A DNA stretch of 64,000 nt, from NCBI GenBank assembly GCA_963989245.1, contig OZ022345.1, forward strand, positions 42,896,986 to 42,960,985. The letters run 5' to 3'. Of this stretch, positions 1 through 9,260 are shown piece by piece; the stretch's first letter is position 1; every line of letters starts with the position of its first letter. The position numbers and the translations under genes were made by a program. Under the pieces are notes generated by a model. It was not told the DNA's origin, ran no database searches, and worked only from the letters and a program-made list of their open reading frames with translations. The stretch is from Nansenia antarctica (lineage: Eukaryota; Chordata; Actinopteri; Argentiniformes; Microstomatidae).

Positions 1-2
1 AG

Positions 3-656
3 AAACAACTTAAGGAGACTCAACAAGCCTTGAAGGCCCATCACGCTGACTTGAAAACATTTACAATGGAGTCTGACACATATGAGAAGCATAAACAAGA
101 AATAACAACCGTCTGGCATGAACTGACGAGAAAAGCCACCACCTGCAATAAATGTAAGGAGAACTGTCATTACCCAGGATGCTGGTGGGTAGAAGATCTC
201 TCATGGTGTAGTGCGATGACAGACAATTATTGCAAAGTTTGTTCAAACAAGTGTCACTATTCTGAACATGTCCGAGACAATTATACATGGAAAACCATGA
301 CCAAGACCGTTATCTTGACAGGTGAAGATTTGACCAAAAAATATGGAATTACAGAAAAAGAAGAACTGATTCAGAAACAGGAGAACACGTTGGAGGTCGA
401 CAGAAAGGAGAAAGCCGAACTGCTGAAGGAATCCTACGAACATATTCTTGAACTGGAAAAAACCGGCTTGACTATTTCACTGTCCACTGCAGAGCATCTG
501 GAGTTCCTGATAGCGAGCATGAGGGACATAGGAAACATAGAATATCTTATGAAACTGGAGGAGGTGAAGAAGAAATTTGAGGTGGAACGTGGTGGAGCTC
601 TCTCGTACTTCAAAGGCATGTGCAGCAAAGTAATGAAATACAAGTACCAGACCTGA
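3..656 (+). CDS. C-terminal part of an AIG1/GIMAP-like or related fish P-loop protein (5' partial)
   Basis: The frame is open from the left window edge, so the gene starts outside and no start codon should be assigned here. About 217 codons are visible. They begin with a helical, Lys/Glu/Gln-rich stretch, then a Cys/His-rich cluster of about 50 residues with CNKC, CHYPGC, CKVC and NKCHYSEH pairs that could bind zinc, then a long charged segment likely to form coiled coil, and a stop at 654-656. From family knowledge, Cys/His clusters of this kind followed by coiled coil occur at the C-terminus of large fish families of AIG1-type (GIMAP-like) GTPases; the GTPase domain itself is not in the window, so the family name is an inference. 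A polyadenylation signal AATAAA lies at 1008-1013. The exon seems intact and is not part of the inverted duplication. Confidence 0.55.
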   Translation, partial: KQLKETQQALKAHHADLKTFTMESDTYEKHKQEITTVWHELTRKATTCNKCKENCHYPGCWWVEDLSWCSAMTDNYCKVCSNKCHYSEHVRDNYTWKTMTKTVILTGEDLTKKYGITEKEELIQKQENTLEVDRKEKAELLKESYEHILELEKTGLTISLSTAEHLEFLIASMRDIGNIEYLMKLEEVKKKFEVERGGALSYFKGMCSKVMKYKYQT

Positions 657-1369
657 GTCGGATGTCGGCAAAAACGTTGGATTTGGGTCACATTTCACTG
701 CCGTGTGAACAAGGCCATAGTGCTTCCTTTGTTTTACCCTTCAAACGAGTCATTTGCCTTCAAGGGTGGCACATTTACATTATTATAACTGGTTCCTAGG
801 ACTTTTTTTCTTTGTATAACTTGTGTTATTTTGATTTGATGTGGCATTTTATCTGTAAATCTATGCAAAATATGAATCAGATATATGTGTGGAATTGTGA
901 AAAAAAGAAAATCCATGAAATAACAATATTTTGAGAACCTGTTCTCAGTAAGTCACAGTGTGTTATCAGAAAGACTGGTGTGATTCTCGTGATATGCAAA
1001 TGTAAAAAATAAACTAAAAGACTAAAACTGGTTAATGTCAAGTTTTATTCTGATATTAGTAAAGATAAATAGAGCCTTTTAGTGTGTGGTGGCTGGCCTT
1101 AAATCAGATACAGGTGTGAAAAACATTATCCTAATTGCAACCATATTCCCACTAGAGCAGTAGGCCTATCAATGACTTTACACATGGGACTAATCACCTT
1201 ATTAGGGTTAGGGTTATCATCGATGACCTAAACTTGGGTGCCTTGAGGCGTAGTTGGAGAAAATCCTATGTTCATTTTTGCAACTATTTAATTGAATACA
1301 AATTATAATTTAAGATAATAAACATAATAATTATTATTATTACAATGTGGAGTCTTTAACTCTGGCTTC
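657..1369. other. 3' flank of the first gene; AT-rich, no further gene seen
   Basis: Probable 3' UTR to about 1030 (AATAAA at 1008-1013), followed by AT-rich DNA. I see no coding region, tRNA or clear transposon end. Two TTAGGG-like hexamers near 1204 look accidental. Confidence 0.4.
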
Positions 1370-1920
1370 GTTCACATGGCAGGTCTTGATGCTCAATTCC
1401 GATTTTTTACACAGATCCGATTTTTTTGTTTGGCAGTTCACATTACTGACCTATATTTGACCTACATATATGACCTATATTTGACCTATATATGTGACCT
1501 ATATTTGACCTACATTGACTCGTGTGAACATTCCACGGCCCTGAACAGATCCGCATGTGCAGAAGGACAATAAGAATGACGTCAGGACATCCCGCGCAGC
1601 GCACTGTTTACAGAACCAACCATGGATAACATGACGGATAGCGTTACAACCGGTTTCATTTTCAAGTTTTTGTGCAGCGGAAGCCGACAAAAATATGAGC
1701 AAGTGGTCAAAAGAAGAAGGATGAGGAAAAAGAGAGCCAAATGCTTAGCTATGGCTTTTTGTAGAGCACTCGCTTCTATACTTGCGTCTAGAGTGCAGGG
1801 ATGCCAAATGGAGCGGGTTACCGCCGAATGGGCTCCTGGATTTAGCGGTTATAGACTGGTTAGGCTGTAAATTGTCAATCCCATCTGGCAACCCTGCTAG
1901 AGTGACGTAAAAGTCGCATT
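1370..1920 (+). mobile_element. probable DNA-transposon remnant with a small ORF and short tandem repeats
   Basis: The segment starts with a run resembling the ends of fish cut-and-paste transposons (a GATGCTCAATTCCGATTTTT-type motif near 1387-1406, followed by a second CCGATTTTTT). At 1447-1518 there are three imperfect copies of a TGACCTATATTTGACCTA-type repeat. An ORF of 82 codons runs 1622-1870 with a basic KRRRMRKKRAK stretch that could bind DNA; I do not recognise it. A PIF/Harbinger or ISL2EU relative is a guess from the terminal motif only. It ends just before the left arm of the inverted duplication, so it may mark the breakpoint region. Confidence 0.3.
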
Positions 1921-1935
1921 AAACATGACTTGACA

Positions 1936-2248
1936 CTGGCTGTTACAGCACGACCCAATGGTTCTCCACTACCTGCCTGAGGAGACAAGGGGGTGTATGT
2001 TCAGCTTCTTCTTAGAGCAGAGGGACAGAGCTATGCGGTTACGCTCCATGGAGAGAGAGGTCAACAAGAGCACAGTAACACAGACGAGGAAGAGAAAGGC
2101 CCAGGAGGAATGGATGGTGCCTCCTCAGAAGAAACAGTGTGTGAGCTCAAACCAGCAGCTGCTTTTCACTGAGGAAGAGATGGAGAAACTGGAGGTCATT
2201 CCAGGGATTCTGGACCTGGCTTTGGAGATGGGCTTCCTATCTGAATGA
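1936..2248 (+). pseudogene. 5'-truncated last exon of an unrecognised gene (left-arm copy)
   Basis: This open frame of about 100 codons matches the C-terminal part of the exon at 49267-49688 on the other strand. Visible features are a hydrophobic start (LLQHDPMVLHYLPEE), a basic RKRKAQEEW stretch, a PPQKKQC motif that could serve as nuclear localisation signal, and an acidic tail ending GFLSE and stop. The complete exon has about 40 more codons at its 5' end, which are missing here because the duplication breakpoint cuts through the exon at the LLQHD codons. No splice acceptor exists at the new 5' edge, so it is probably not expressed as the same protein. One arm difference is visible: TVTQT here against TVTQL in the other copy. 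I do not recognise the family. Confidence 0.6.
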
Positions 2249-2649
2249 ATAATTTGTTCTGTCTTTGAATAATTAAAATGTATTAATTTAGTAGTTAGTA
2301 GAAATATGTTAGTTATAAGATATATTTATATCAGGTTTATAAATAAAATACAAATAAAACATTATAAATAAAGAATAATTTCACTTATTCAAGTTGTGAT
2401 GCGTTTTTCTTTAGTTAAACCTGTGTCCATTTGAGGCTGAAACGTTCTTTCTCTCTCTCTCGCGTGAACTTCAGAATGGCACTAACCAAAAATGTACGCT
2501 GTAACATCCACAATAATGAACTACGAGAGCACTTAAATAAATAAAAAGTTAATGATTATCGATCAAAATATTTTGTGATCGACCAAGATCCTTATCGATC
2601 AATTATTGATCGTCGATCATTGATGCCCACCCCTAGTTTTGATTCAAAA

Positions 2650-3235
2650 TAATTGGCATTGATTCTAGAATGTTGGAGTTAGAATGTTTGGTTGATAAGC
2701 ACCAACATTCAGTCTTGGCTTCCCCACCAACACACGACCAATGGATACGAGATGTCCTTCAATGCCTTCAGATGGAGAAGTTAAGATTCTCTTTAAAATG
2801 ATCTCTCAAATCCTTCCGCTCTACCTGGGACCCCCTATTAGACCTTATCAAAAAACTAACAATCACTTCGGACACTGGTGTTGTGCCACAGGTAGCTCCC
2901 TGAGATGCCCTAGATTACTCCACTGCATTTCCTTTTTCCTTCTTAATGAAACCTTCTTCCCTTATTCATCATAACGACAATGTTTACTTTCATTTTCTTC
3001 ATGTATACCATATTCTTACAGATTGCCTTCATTAGTAGTACTAGTCCCCTTTATTTATGTATTTTTATTTATTTTTCCATTATTATTATTTGTGGCCCAA
3101 ACATACCTGTGGGTGGGGGAGGGGGGGTTAGAAAAAAAGAAGAAAAAAAAATGTAAACAGTGTGCACTGCTATTACCTTCTTCTTTTTGTCAATTGATTG
3201 TTTACAATAAAACGATTTGTAAAAAATAAATAAGA
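2650..3235 (+). mobile_element. 5'-truncated LINE 3' end (L1/Tx1 type)
   Basis: The segment encodes, with frame breaks, the end of a LINE ORF2 protein. On the mirror copy the frame reads with DQWIRDVLQCLQMEKLRF and STWDPLLDLI, a typical ORF2 C-terminus. It is followed by a 3' UTR with G- and A-runs (3117-3152) and a tail at 3185-3235 containing AATAAA and A-rich sequence. The same fragment occurs at the same relative position in the right arm (43770-44350), so the insertion predates the inverted duplication. Confidence 0.6.
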
Positions 3236-4100
3236 GGAGTGTGTGTAACATTTTGGATCTGTGTTTTGGTTGTGTTGAGAAGAGGAAGGGGTAGGTTGTA
3301 ACATAAGGTTGGTGGTGCTTCTTTATGCCTTGGCCAAGACAGCGTGATATTTGGTGTACCTATCCAATTCAAGTCCTAGGTGGAATTGTTTCACATTAAG
3401 ATGCAGGTTTTGTACTAGAGAGATCAAATATTTGTTAGCATTTCACCACACACTGCTCTTGTAGAATTTTGGCTTATAGTAAAATGTACAACTTTTTCGT
3501 GTTTGTTGTATGTGCTTTTGTTATCCCACATTGTACATTTCACTATTCTGACAGTCATGTTTACACTGTGTTGAGGGGTGGCTAGACTCTCTACCTGATG
3601 TTAATCCTTTTTGTTTTGGGAAAGCCGAGGAAAGTTCACATCTGTGTATGTTGAGTATTTTGAAGAGTTTAATTACAAAATGCTATAAATCTACTGTAAA
3701 TATAACTGTGTATATACTGTTATTTACACATTTACACTTTACTAGGTCAGCGACCGACAATTTTGTGATCCAAAACGTGTATATATTTGACATTAAATAT
3801 GCTATTTCAGGTGCTATTTAAAAAAAAAAATCTGGAAAAGAAGAGCACGCTGGCTCCTGATCCCCCTCTGTTCACAGGGAGCTGTTGAGGCAAGCAAGAA
3901 GGCATGATGTTAAATTAGGCGAGGTTACATACTCGTGCCCTAGGGCCATGACAGCAGTTCAATCAGGTAAAAACTGTTATTGGATCATTGCCTTTATATC
4001 TTCACTCCAATCCATACTTTTGACACACTTGATATTGTTTCCTGAGGGCTTGGATAGACTAGTAGTTTTTCTTATATGCTGTGCATTTGTAGCCACATGG

Positions 4101-4187
<87 letters not shown>

Positions 4188-4958
4188 AGTTTGGCTCCCA
4201 GCTGACATACTGTAGGGAGAGGAGAACTAGTCTGAACAGGTCTGTTTGAATGTAAAGCCACTATTACAGAAGGAGAAGGCGTAGGGTCGCTTATAAAGGC
4301 CCATCTTTGGTGGCCAGCTGTTGACACAGACTCAGACTAATCAGTTTGCAAACAAAGTAATTTAGACATTTTAACGTGCGCTAAGCCAAAGCAGATCGGA
4401 CTAAATCTCATACAGAACCCTTTTAAGTTTTCAGAGTAATTTGGAGGACATCATTCATTAGACATACAAAAAAAAAGATACAGCCGATCTCAAACTATCA
4501 CGCTTTAGAGATTCGGAATCTCTTTATTGTGCTGTTTAGAAAGTGGCCAGTGTCATGTAAATGGCTTTTATTTTTGCCTCATCACGCTTTTCGTGCAAGG
4601 CCACGCGCTCAATGCCAGGCTGCACCACGGCTGTCTCCTAATACCTCACAGGAGGCTTTGTGCTGTCAGTCTTAGAGGCTCCAGGAGCTCAGGGTTTTCA
4701 CAGCCCTCAAAGCGAACTCAATGAACCCCCCGGGGCCCAGGCCTTGTCCACCCCCCTCCCCTGGCCTGTCGTTTCACAACCAGACCTCAGGCCAACTGGG
4801 CCTGATCCCAGAACTGGCCTGTCACAGCCAGCCTATCAGAGGGCAGCCCTCGTAGGCCATGTGACAGAGACACACAGCTCTTTAAGACAGAACTTGTCCC
4901 TGCTTGGGGCACCCTTTGTTTGCTGTGTGTGTGTTTGTTTGTGTGAAAGTGTGTGTGT

Positions 4959-4990
<32 letters not shown>

Positions 4991-5188
4991 TTGTGAGGGA
5001 GAATTGGAGGATGTGTATCCTTTTCTCACTCTTATAAATAACACTCAAGATGTGTGACAACTACAGCTTGTTGGAAAACCCTGCCTTTCATCCTTTTAGA
5101 AGAGGCCCTTAAAAATCTCAGTTTTCACCTTCAAAGTATTTTCTTTATCACTAAACCTTCTTTTCCCTCTCTTCCTTGTTCCTAACAG
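3236..5188 (+). other. inhbb: inhbb intron 1, 3' part (left copy)
   Basis: This is non-coding sequence between the LINE fragment and the splice acceptor at 5187-5188 (pyrimidine tract, then CTAACAG). It holds a (GT)n tract at 4103-4184 and an imperfect TG tract at about 4924-4992. I looked for inhbb exon 1 (signal peptide plus N-terminal propeptide) here and further left and found no convincing candidate. Confidence 0.6.
4103..4184 (+). repeat. (GT)n microsatellite in inhbb intron, short allele
   Basis: An interrupted GT dinucleotide tract of about 80 bp with one TCTG interruption. The mirror tract in the right arm (42713-42898) is about 186 bp. This is a conspicuous length difference between otherwise near-identical arms. 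Confidence 0.95.
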
Positions 5189-5982
5189 ATGAGCTGGCGA
5201 CCTCCAAGACAAGACTCTACTTCCTCATCTCCAACGAAGGGAACCAAAACCTGTATGTGTCTCAGGCCAACCTGTGGCTGTACTTCAGGCTGCTGCCAGG
5301 CGGCCCAGAGAAAGGCCCCCGGAGGAAAGTGACGGTGAAGGTGCACTACCAGGAGGCAGGGTCTGCAGGCGGGGCGGGGGGAGGTCGCTGGTCCCTGATT
5401 GAGAAGCGTGTGGACCTTAAACGCAGTGGCTGGCACACCTTCCCCATGTCGGAGGTGGTGAGGGCAGTGTTCGGTAAGGGCAGCCGGCGGCAGGATCTGG
5501 AGGTACGGTGTGATGGCTGTGAGGCATCTGGTGTGGTGCCCATCCTGGTGGACCCGGCGGACCCCTCCCACAGGCCCTTCCTGGTGGTGCGGGCGCGGCA
5601 GGTGGAGGGGAAGCACCGAATCCGTAAGCGGGGGCTGGAGTGTGATGGCAGCAGCGGAGGCCTGTGCTGCCGACAGCAGTTCTACATAGACTTCCGCCTC
5701 ATTGGATGGAACGACTGGATCATCGCCCCCGCGGGTTACTACGGTAACTACTGTGAGGGCAGCTGCCCAGCGTACATGGCGGGGGTTCCAGGCTCGGCTT
5801 CGTCCTTCCACACAGCCGTGGTGAACCAGTACCGTATGAGAGGCATGAGCCCTGGGTCTGTCAACTCCTGCTGCATCCCCACCAAGCTCAGCACCATGTC
5901 TATGCTCTACTTTGATGACGAATACAACATTGTCAAACGAGATGTACCAAATATGATTGTGGAGGAGTGTGGTTGTGCCTGA
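5189..5982 (+). CDS. inhbb: inhibin/activin beta-B subunit, terminal exon (left copy)
   Basis: The exon follows a good splice acceptor (CTAACAG, ending 5188) and encodes 263 residues to a stop at 5980-5982. Residues up to RIRKR (5617-5631) are the C-terminal half of the TGF-beta propeptide; KRSGWHTFP is a typical activin propeptide motif. RIRKR is a furin-type cleavage site. The 116-residue mature domain (5632-5979) has the cystine-knot cysteines (LCC, CEGSCPAY, NSCCIPTK) and ends ECGCA, and matches the beta-B subunit more closely than beta-A. Family knowledge: beta-B homodimers form activin B and pair with alpha to form inhibin B; both are secreted and act through activin receptors and Smad2/3 in gonad, pituitary and embryo. 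The gene normally has two exons; exon 1 is not visible in the window. The frame is intact, with no sign of pseudogene decay in this exon. Confidence 0.9.
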
Positions 5983-6736
5983 GGCTGTGACTTCAACACG
6001 AACATTGAACTTTGATTTGAGTCAATTGACAAATAGTCAAAAAGTCTTCTACAAAAGGACATTTTGTGCTATACACACATATATAGTATATATATCTATA
6101 GTTATATGGAAGCACACCAACAGGTACCAACAAACAAACAAACAGTAAAGTATTAATGGTTTGTTGTATTTATCTGGCTGAGCTGATCATTTGCTCCGCC
6201 AGTCTTGTCCATTCCACATTCTGAACTTATAGTGGTCCTGAGTTATGGGAAGAGAAGGGAATGGTTTTCACCAAATTATATTTTCTAGTTTTGCCATTCC
6301 TAGTCAAAAATAATGGCACTTCATCTCCTCTCGTATGAAGATGGAAAGCGCTTAAGGAACCTGGCGGGATCAGCCAATAACACGTTGGCTTCAATCCCCG
6401 TCAGTACTTCAGCAGGACCAGGACTTTGAAAAAGCACTGACAATTCATCGGCTTATACAATTCAGAACACCAGCACTTCCATACAGTACTGTCATAAAGA
6501 CGCTGTGACTCACTGTCCCATCCGGTGGAATTATTTCAGATATATCAGCAGCGCTTAATGCCTTCCGGGATTAGCCTCCCTGCCGGGCAACAAAAACAGC
6601 AACGTTGGTTGTTGTTGACATTGGGCCACATTCTCACATCCTGCCTGTCAGAGTGTGTCTGTCTCCGTGCTGCAGGCGGTTGACCGAAGAGGTGAAGATG
6701 GTCCTTAGTGCACTGCACGCACTTATTACCAAAAAA
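5983..6736 (+). other. inhbb 3' UTR and downstream DNA
   Basis: The first 272 bp are shared with the right arm, including an AAAC repeat at about 6126-6143 that is one unit longer in the right arm. Beyond 6254 the sequence is unique in the window. No gene is seen; a short frame at 6605-6736 leads in phase into the ankyrin exon of block A but has no recognisable domain. Confidence 0.5.
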
Positions 6737-6788
6737 TTGTGTTCAACTACTGATCTTCTCATCCACACAAACTTTTCAAACTCTCAAG

Positions 6789-7283
6789 GTGCAAATGTGA
6801 TGGCTGCCAACATGTATGCTGATGATGAGACGGCACTACATCACGCAGCTAGAGTGAAAAATGTTGACCTGATTGATCTGCTGGTGGAGTTTGGAGGGAA
6901 TGTGTATGCCAAGGATGACCTCGGCAAAAAGCCTATCCACTACACCAGTCAAGGGTCCCCCTCAAATCTCTGCCTAGATTTCTATGAAAGTGAGTTTATT
7001 CATACAACATATCCTTTCATGGGTAGAAAAAATGGGATTAGCCCATCTATAGAAAAATGCAGTTGTTTACATACACAGAATATTTTTGATATCCAGCTCA
7101 TCAGTCAGTTTTCTTTCTTTCTCAGGTACACCCCTCAGTCTACAACACATAAGCAGGCTGGCTCTGAGAAAGGCGTTAGGCAGAAGATCTCTGGAGGTTC
7201 TGTCCAAACTGGAGTTACCCAATCGCATCATCAGCTACCTCTCCTACATGCCACCTCCAGCGGTGGAGCTGTCTAAGAAGTAG
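6789..7283 (+). CDS. last two exons of an ankyrin-repeat SOCS-box (ASB-like) protein, first copy
   Basis: Exon 1 (6789-6989) follows an AG acceptor and ends in a GTGAGT donor. It encodes one and a half ankyrin repeats (DDETALHHAARVKNVDLI, then LLVEFGGNVYAKDDLGKKPI). Exon 2 (7126-7283) follows a strong TTTCTTTCTTTCTCAG acceptor, keeps the phase (A then GT gives Ser), and encodes a SOCS box (LQHISRLALRKALG then LPNRIISYLSY) and a stop at 7281-7283. ASB proteins are substrate receptors of Cullin5-ElonginB/C ubiquitin ligases: the SOCS box binds Elongin and Cul5, and the ankyrins bind substrate. Only the C-terminal end is present; upstream ankyrin exons are not in the window. Splicing signals and frame are intact here, unlike in the second copy. 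Which ASB paralogue this is cannot be settled. Confidence 0.7.
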
Positions 7284-7322
7284 CTACTTCTAACAAGCCC
7301 TCCACTTTGAGGATCACTTGGA

Positions 7323-7562
7323 GATAATAATGATACATTTGAGGAAGAGAGTGAAAAGCCACGGGGCTTTGCCAGGAACCTTGACCCAGAGAGGATCATC
7401 GGCGCAATAGACAGCAGTGGTGGACTGATGTGGTTCTTGATGAAATGGAAGGGCTCAGACGAGGCTGATCTGGTTCCGGCCCGTGAGGCAAAGACTCGCT
7501 GTCCTCAGGTGGTCTTATCCTTCTATGAGGAGACCGGGCACTCCTATGAGGATGAGTCACAG
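7323..7562 (+). pseudogene. HP1 (cbx1/3/5-like) chromoshadow-domain exon, first copy
   Basis: One open frame encodes KPRGFARNLDPERIIGAID, then LMWFLMKWKGSDEADLVPAR and CPQVVLSFYEE. This is the HP1 chromoshadow domain, which dimerises and recruits PxVxL-motif proteins to heterochromatin. The fragment differs from the normal fold end: the usual Arg-Leu-Thr-Trp after FYEE is missing, giving FYEETGHSY. The frame either stops at 7563-7565 or splices at the GTAAGT at 7561-7566. Chromodomain, hinge and other exons are absent, so it is a captured gene fragment, not a full HP1 gene. The most similar paralogue appears to be cbx1/cbx3, by memory of the motif only. Confidence 0.75.
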
Positions 7563-7566
7563 TAAG

Positions 7567-7704
7567 TGGCTGGTGGGTGGCACGGTGGCAGAGTGGTTAA
7601 GATCACAGTCTCAAGGTACTGGGTTCGAATCCCGGTCTCGGAAGGTGCTGGGTTCGATTCCTGGTAATCACTGTGGGAGTTTGCATGTTCTCCCCGTGCC
7701 GCGT

Positions 7705-7735
<31 letters not shown>

Positions 7736-7740
7736 ACATG
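7567..7740 (+). mobile_element. tRNA-derived SINE fragment (first copy)
   Basis: The head looks like a tRNA gene with an A box (GTGGCAGAGTGG region) and B-box sequence GGGTTCGAATCCC at 7620-7632, followed by a partial second B-box-like GGGTTCGATTCC. The body has the motif of fish SINEs with CATGTTCTCCCCGTG and TTTCCTCC repeats. There is no poly-A tail; the sequence passes directly into the next coding-like stretch. It lacks a cloverleaf that would make it a functional tRNA. Confidence 0.65.
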
Positions 7741-7989
7741 AATGTGAAGGCAGTCACCCGTGAGCCCCAGCAGAATGGGACCAACCGTGGGAACAAGCCA
7801 GGGGGAGTAAGAGGGAAAGACGTCAACTCCAGCGAGGCATGGTTTGATGCTGAGGAGGACCTGGGACCTGCAGAAGCAGCTGTGAAGACTGAGAGTCTGG
7901 CCATGGTAGTGGAGAAGACAGAAGAAGGTGAGGAAGAGGAAGGCAAAGGGAGACCTGAAGGGGGCGCTGGTGTGCAGCCGTCTTGCTAA
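7741..7989 (+). pseudogene. unrecognised acidic coding stretch next to the SINE
   Basis: An open frame of about 80 residues (VTREPQQNGTNRGNKPGG, then EAWFDAEEDLGPAEAAVKTE and a Glu-rich tail) ends at 7987-7989. A GTGAGG donor-like site lies at 7928 inside the Glu-rich part, so the exon may end there rather than at the stop. The second copy keeps the same frame. I cannot assign a family. It could be an internal exon of the membrane-protein gene that follows, or another captured fragment. Confidence 0.35.
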
Positions 7990-8506
7990 TCAGACTAACG
8001 TGGTTGCTGTTACTGTGACATGCCTGCTGCTGGTCATTGGCTTCATAATTTTTCTTCTTGTGTTCGGATTTCACGATGAGACTCCATCCTTTGAGTTTGA
8101 GTTTCCTGATCTTCCTGAGTTTGAGTTTCCTGATTTTCCTGAGTCTGAAAAGAAGAAGAAATCTGAAAAGAAGCGCCCACCAGTTAACAAGTACCGACCA
8201 CCAGTTAACATGTACCACCCACCAGTTAACATGTACCACCCTCCAGCTAATGTGTACCACCCTCCAGTTAACATGTACCACCCTCCAGTTAACATGTACC
8301 ACCCTCCAGCTAATGTGTACCGCCCACCTAAGGTCCGTTTCAGAGGATTTCGTTTCGTTCCACATGAAGAACGTCAAGAATTGCTGGACATTTTTTTGTT
8401 TAAATTTGAACATTCAATTGATTATGATTTATTTCTGTTAGAGGTCAAGGACAATCTTGGCATCCCTGTGTGCGCAAGTTTCAAGGCTCCCAGTTCGGAA
8501 GAGTGA
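7928..8506 (+). CDS. membrane protein with PPVNMYH heptapeptide repeats (first copy)
   Basis: The frame is open from about 7905, with no ATG before the repeats, so the true N-terminus is probably on an upstream exon. Order: basic segment (RKRKAKGD), a single hydrophobic helix (TVTCLLLVIGFIIFLLVFGF), an acidic-aromatic stretch (FEFEFPDLPEFEFPDFPE), a Lys-rich patch (EKKKKSEKKR), seven tandem heptads of the form PPVNMYH or PPANVYH (about 8176-8325), a basic KVRFRGFRF link, then the terminal module (QELLDIF to APSSEE). The positive charges before the helix suggest N-in, C-out topology. The heptads are encoded by a 21-bp tandem repeat. The terminal module is shared with the integrase-derived gene (see 9261-10198 and 28059-39187). 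No known family is recognised. The frame is intact in both copies. Confidence 0.5.
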   Translation: MRKRKAKGDLKGALVCSRLANQTNVVAVTVTCLLLVIGFIIFLLVFGFHDETPSFEFEFPDLPEFEFPDFPESEKKKKSEKKRPPVNKYRPPVNMYHPPVNMYHPPANVYHPPVNMYHPPVNMYHPPANVYRPPKVRFRGFRFVPHEERQELLDIFLFKFEHSIDYDLFLLEVKDNLGIPVCASFKAPSSEE

Positions 8507-9021
8507 TTGATTAATTAATGTGGTTGCAGTCGCAAATATAAAACTGAATCTGAACAGTAGTGTGAACTACATGTTGGTCACATTACCCCAAATGATAACG
8601 GTGGATGACCGATGGCCTTATTCACTTATTCCTTCCAGCTAGAGTCTGGATCTAGCTAGAGTTATAGTCATGACAGAGGGAGGGGCTTTTGACACGTGCA
8701 TGCTGTCTGAGTCAGTCCATCCTCTCCATGGGCGTGGGTTAGATGTGGCTACAGGCCCCAAACATTTCCCAAATAAGATATATATGTATATGTACACATG
8801 CTATTTCGGTTAACCTACACAATGTTTTTACTTGATTCCAGCTAATTTGTGAATGAATACGTTTTTGTATGGTCAATCCATTTTTATGTAAATATGGTTT
8901 CATGCTGTATTGATTTACAATAAATGCATTGCATTTCATTAAATTGTGTTGCTTTACTACAAAAAACACATCTGATTGAGGAAGACTACAAAACATTGAG
9001 AAAGGATTTGGTAAACCAAGT
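8357..9021 (+). repeat. 3' exon cassette, copy 1 (terminal module, 3' UTR and flank)
   Basis: It starts around the codons for RQELLDIF, includes the stop at 8504-8506, a 3' UTR with polyadenylation signal AATAAA at 8919-8924, and ends near GGTAAACCA at about 9021. Other copies: 10051-10265 continued at 13945-14109 (plus), 34545-34521 continued at 28184-27549 (minus), and 63357-64000 (plus). Confidence 0.8.
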
Positions 9022-9260
9022 ATTTCATGCGTCATATGGTAAGAAGAGGCCAGGGGTGTGGCCATAGTAATTAATACATCTCTACCATTCTCTGAAGAGA
9101 AAGTGATAAAAGATAATAGGAGAAGATATGTAATGGTTGACCCTATTACATTAACCATAGCTAAAGGTAATTAATCTTTTTTTCATTTCATACCATTTTT
9201 CATTTCATACCATTTGTTAGTTCAATAGTTGTGATTGCACCATGCATTTTATTCCTTCAG
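9022..9260 (+). other. intergenic or intron DNA before the integrase-derived exons
   Basis: No gene seen. From about 9200 the sequence parallels the intron ahead of exon 7 in the minus-strand copy of the integrase-derived gene (34939-35000). Confidence 0.35.

Larger units (their letters stand above)
1936..6254 (+). repeat. left arm of a large inverted duplication (inhbb arm)
   Basis: This 4.3-kb segment is found again, reverse-complemented, at 40632-49579. It contains in order a truncated exon of an unrecognised gene, a small palindrome-rich insert with ATCGAT motifs, a LINE 3' end, inhbb intron DNA with a (GT)n tract, and the inhbb terminal exon plus about 270 bp of 3' UTR. The inner breakpoint is sharp: both arms share sequence to 6254/40632 and then differ. 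The outer breakpoint at about 1936 falls inside a coding exon that is complete in the right arm. The inhbb exons are equal in length (794 bp) and I noted only a synonymous C-to-A difference near their 5' end, so the duplication is very young, or allelic sequence was joined during assembly. Confidence 0.85.
6737..9021 (+). repeat. block A, first copy: composite of gene fragments
   Basis: This 2.3-kb segment recurs in the same orientation at 61754-64000 with very high similarity and a few small indels. In order it carries two exons of an ankyrin/SOCS-box gene, an HP1 chromoshadow exon, a tRNA-derived SINE, an acidic unrecognised coding stretch, and a membrane protein frame with heptapeptide repeats, whose last exon and 3' flank form a cassette also used elsewhere. 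I see no terminal inverted repeats or obvious target-site duplications at its edges. Confidence 0.85.

Noticed and set aside
1201..1216. Two TTAGGG hexamers suggesting an interstitial telomere
   Set aside because: Only two copies within AT-rich DNA; expected by chance.
5182..5811. Long minus-strand ORF opposite inhbb (and its mirror at 41079-41675)
   Set aside because: Shadow of the GC-rich inhbb exon; no domain and no separate signals.
7577..7650. A functional tRNA gene (also 21312, 51679 and 62590)
   Set aside because: A- and B-box words are present but continue into SINE bodies; no complete cloverleaf or terminator.
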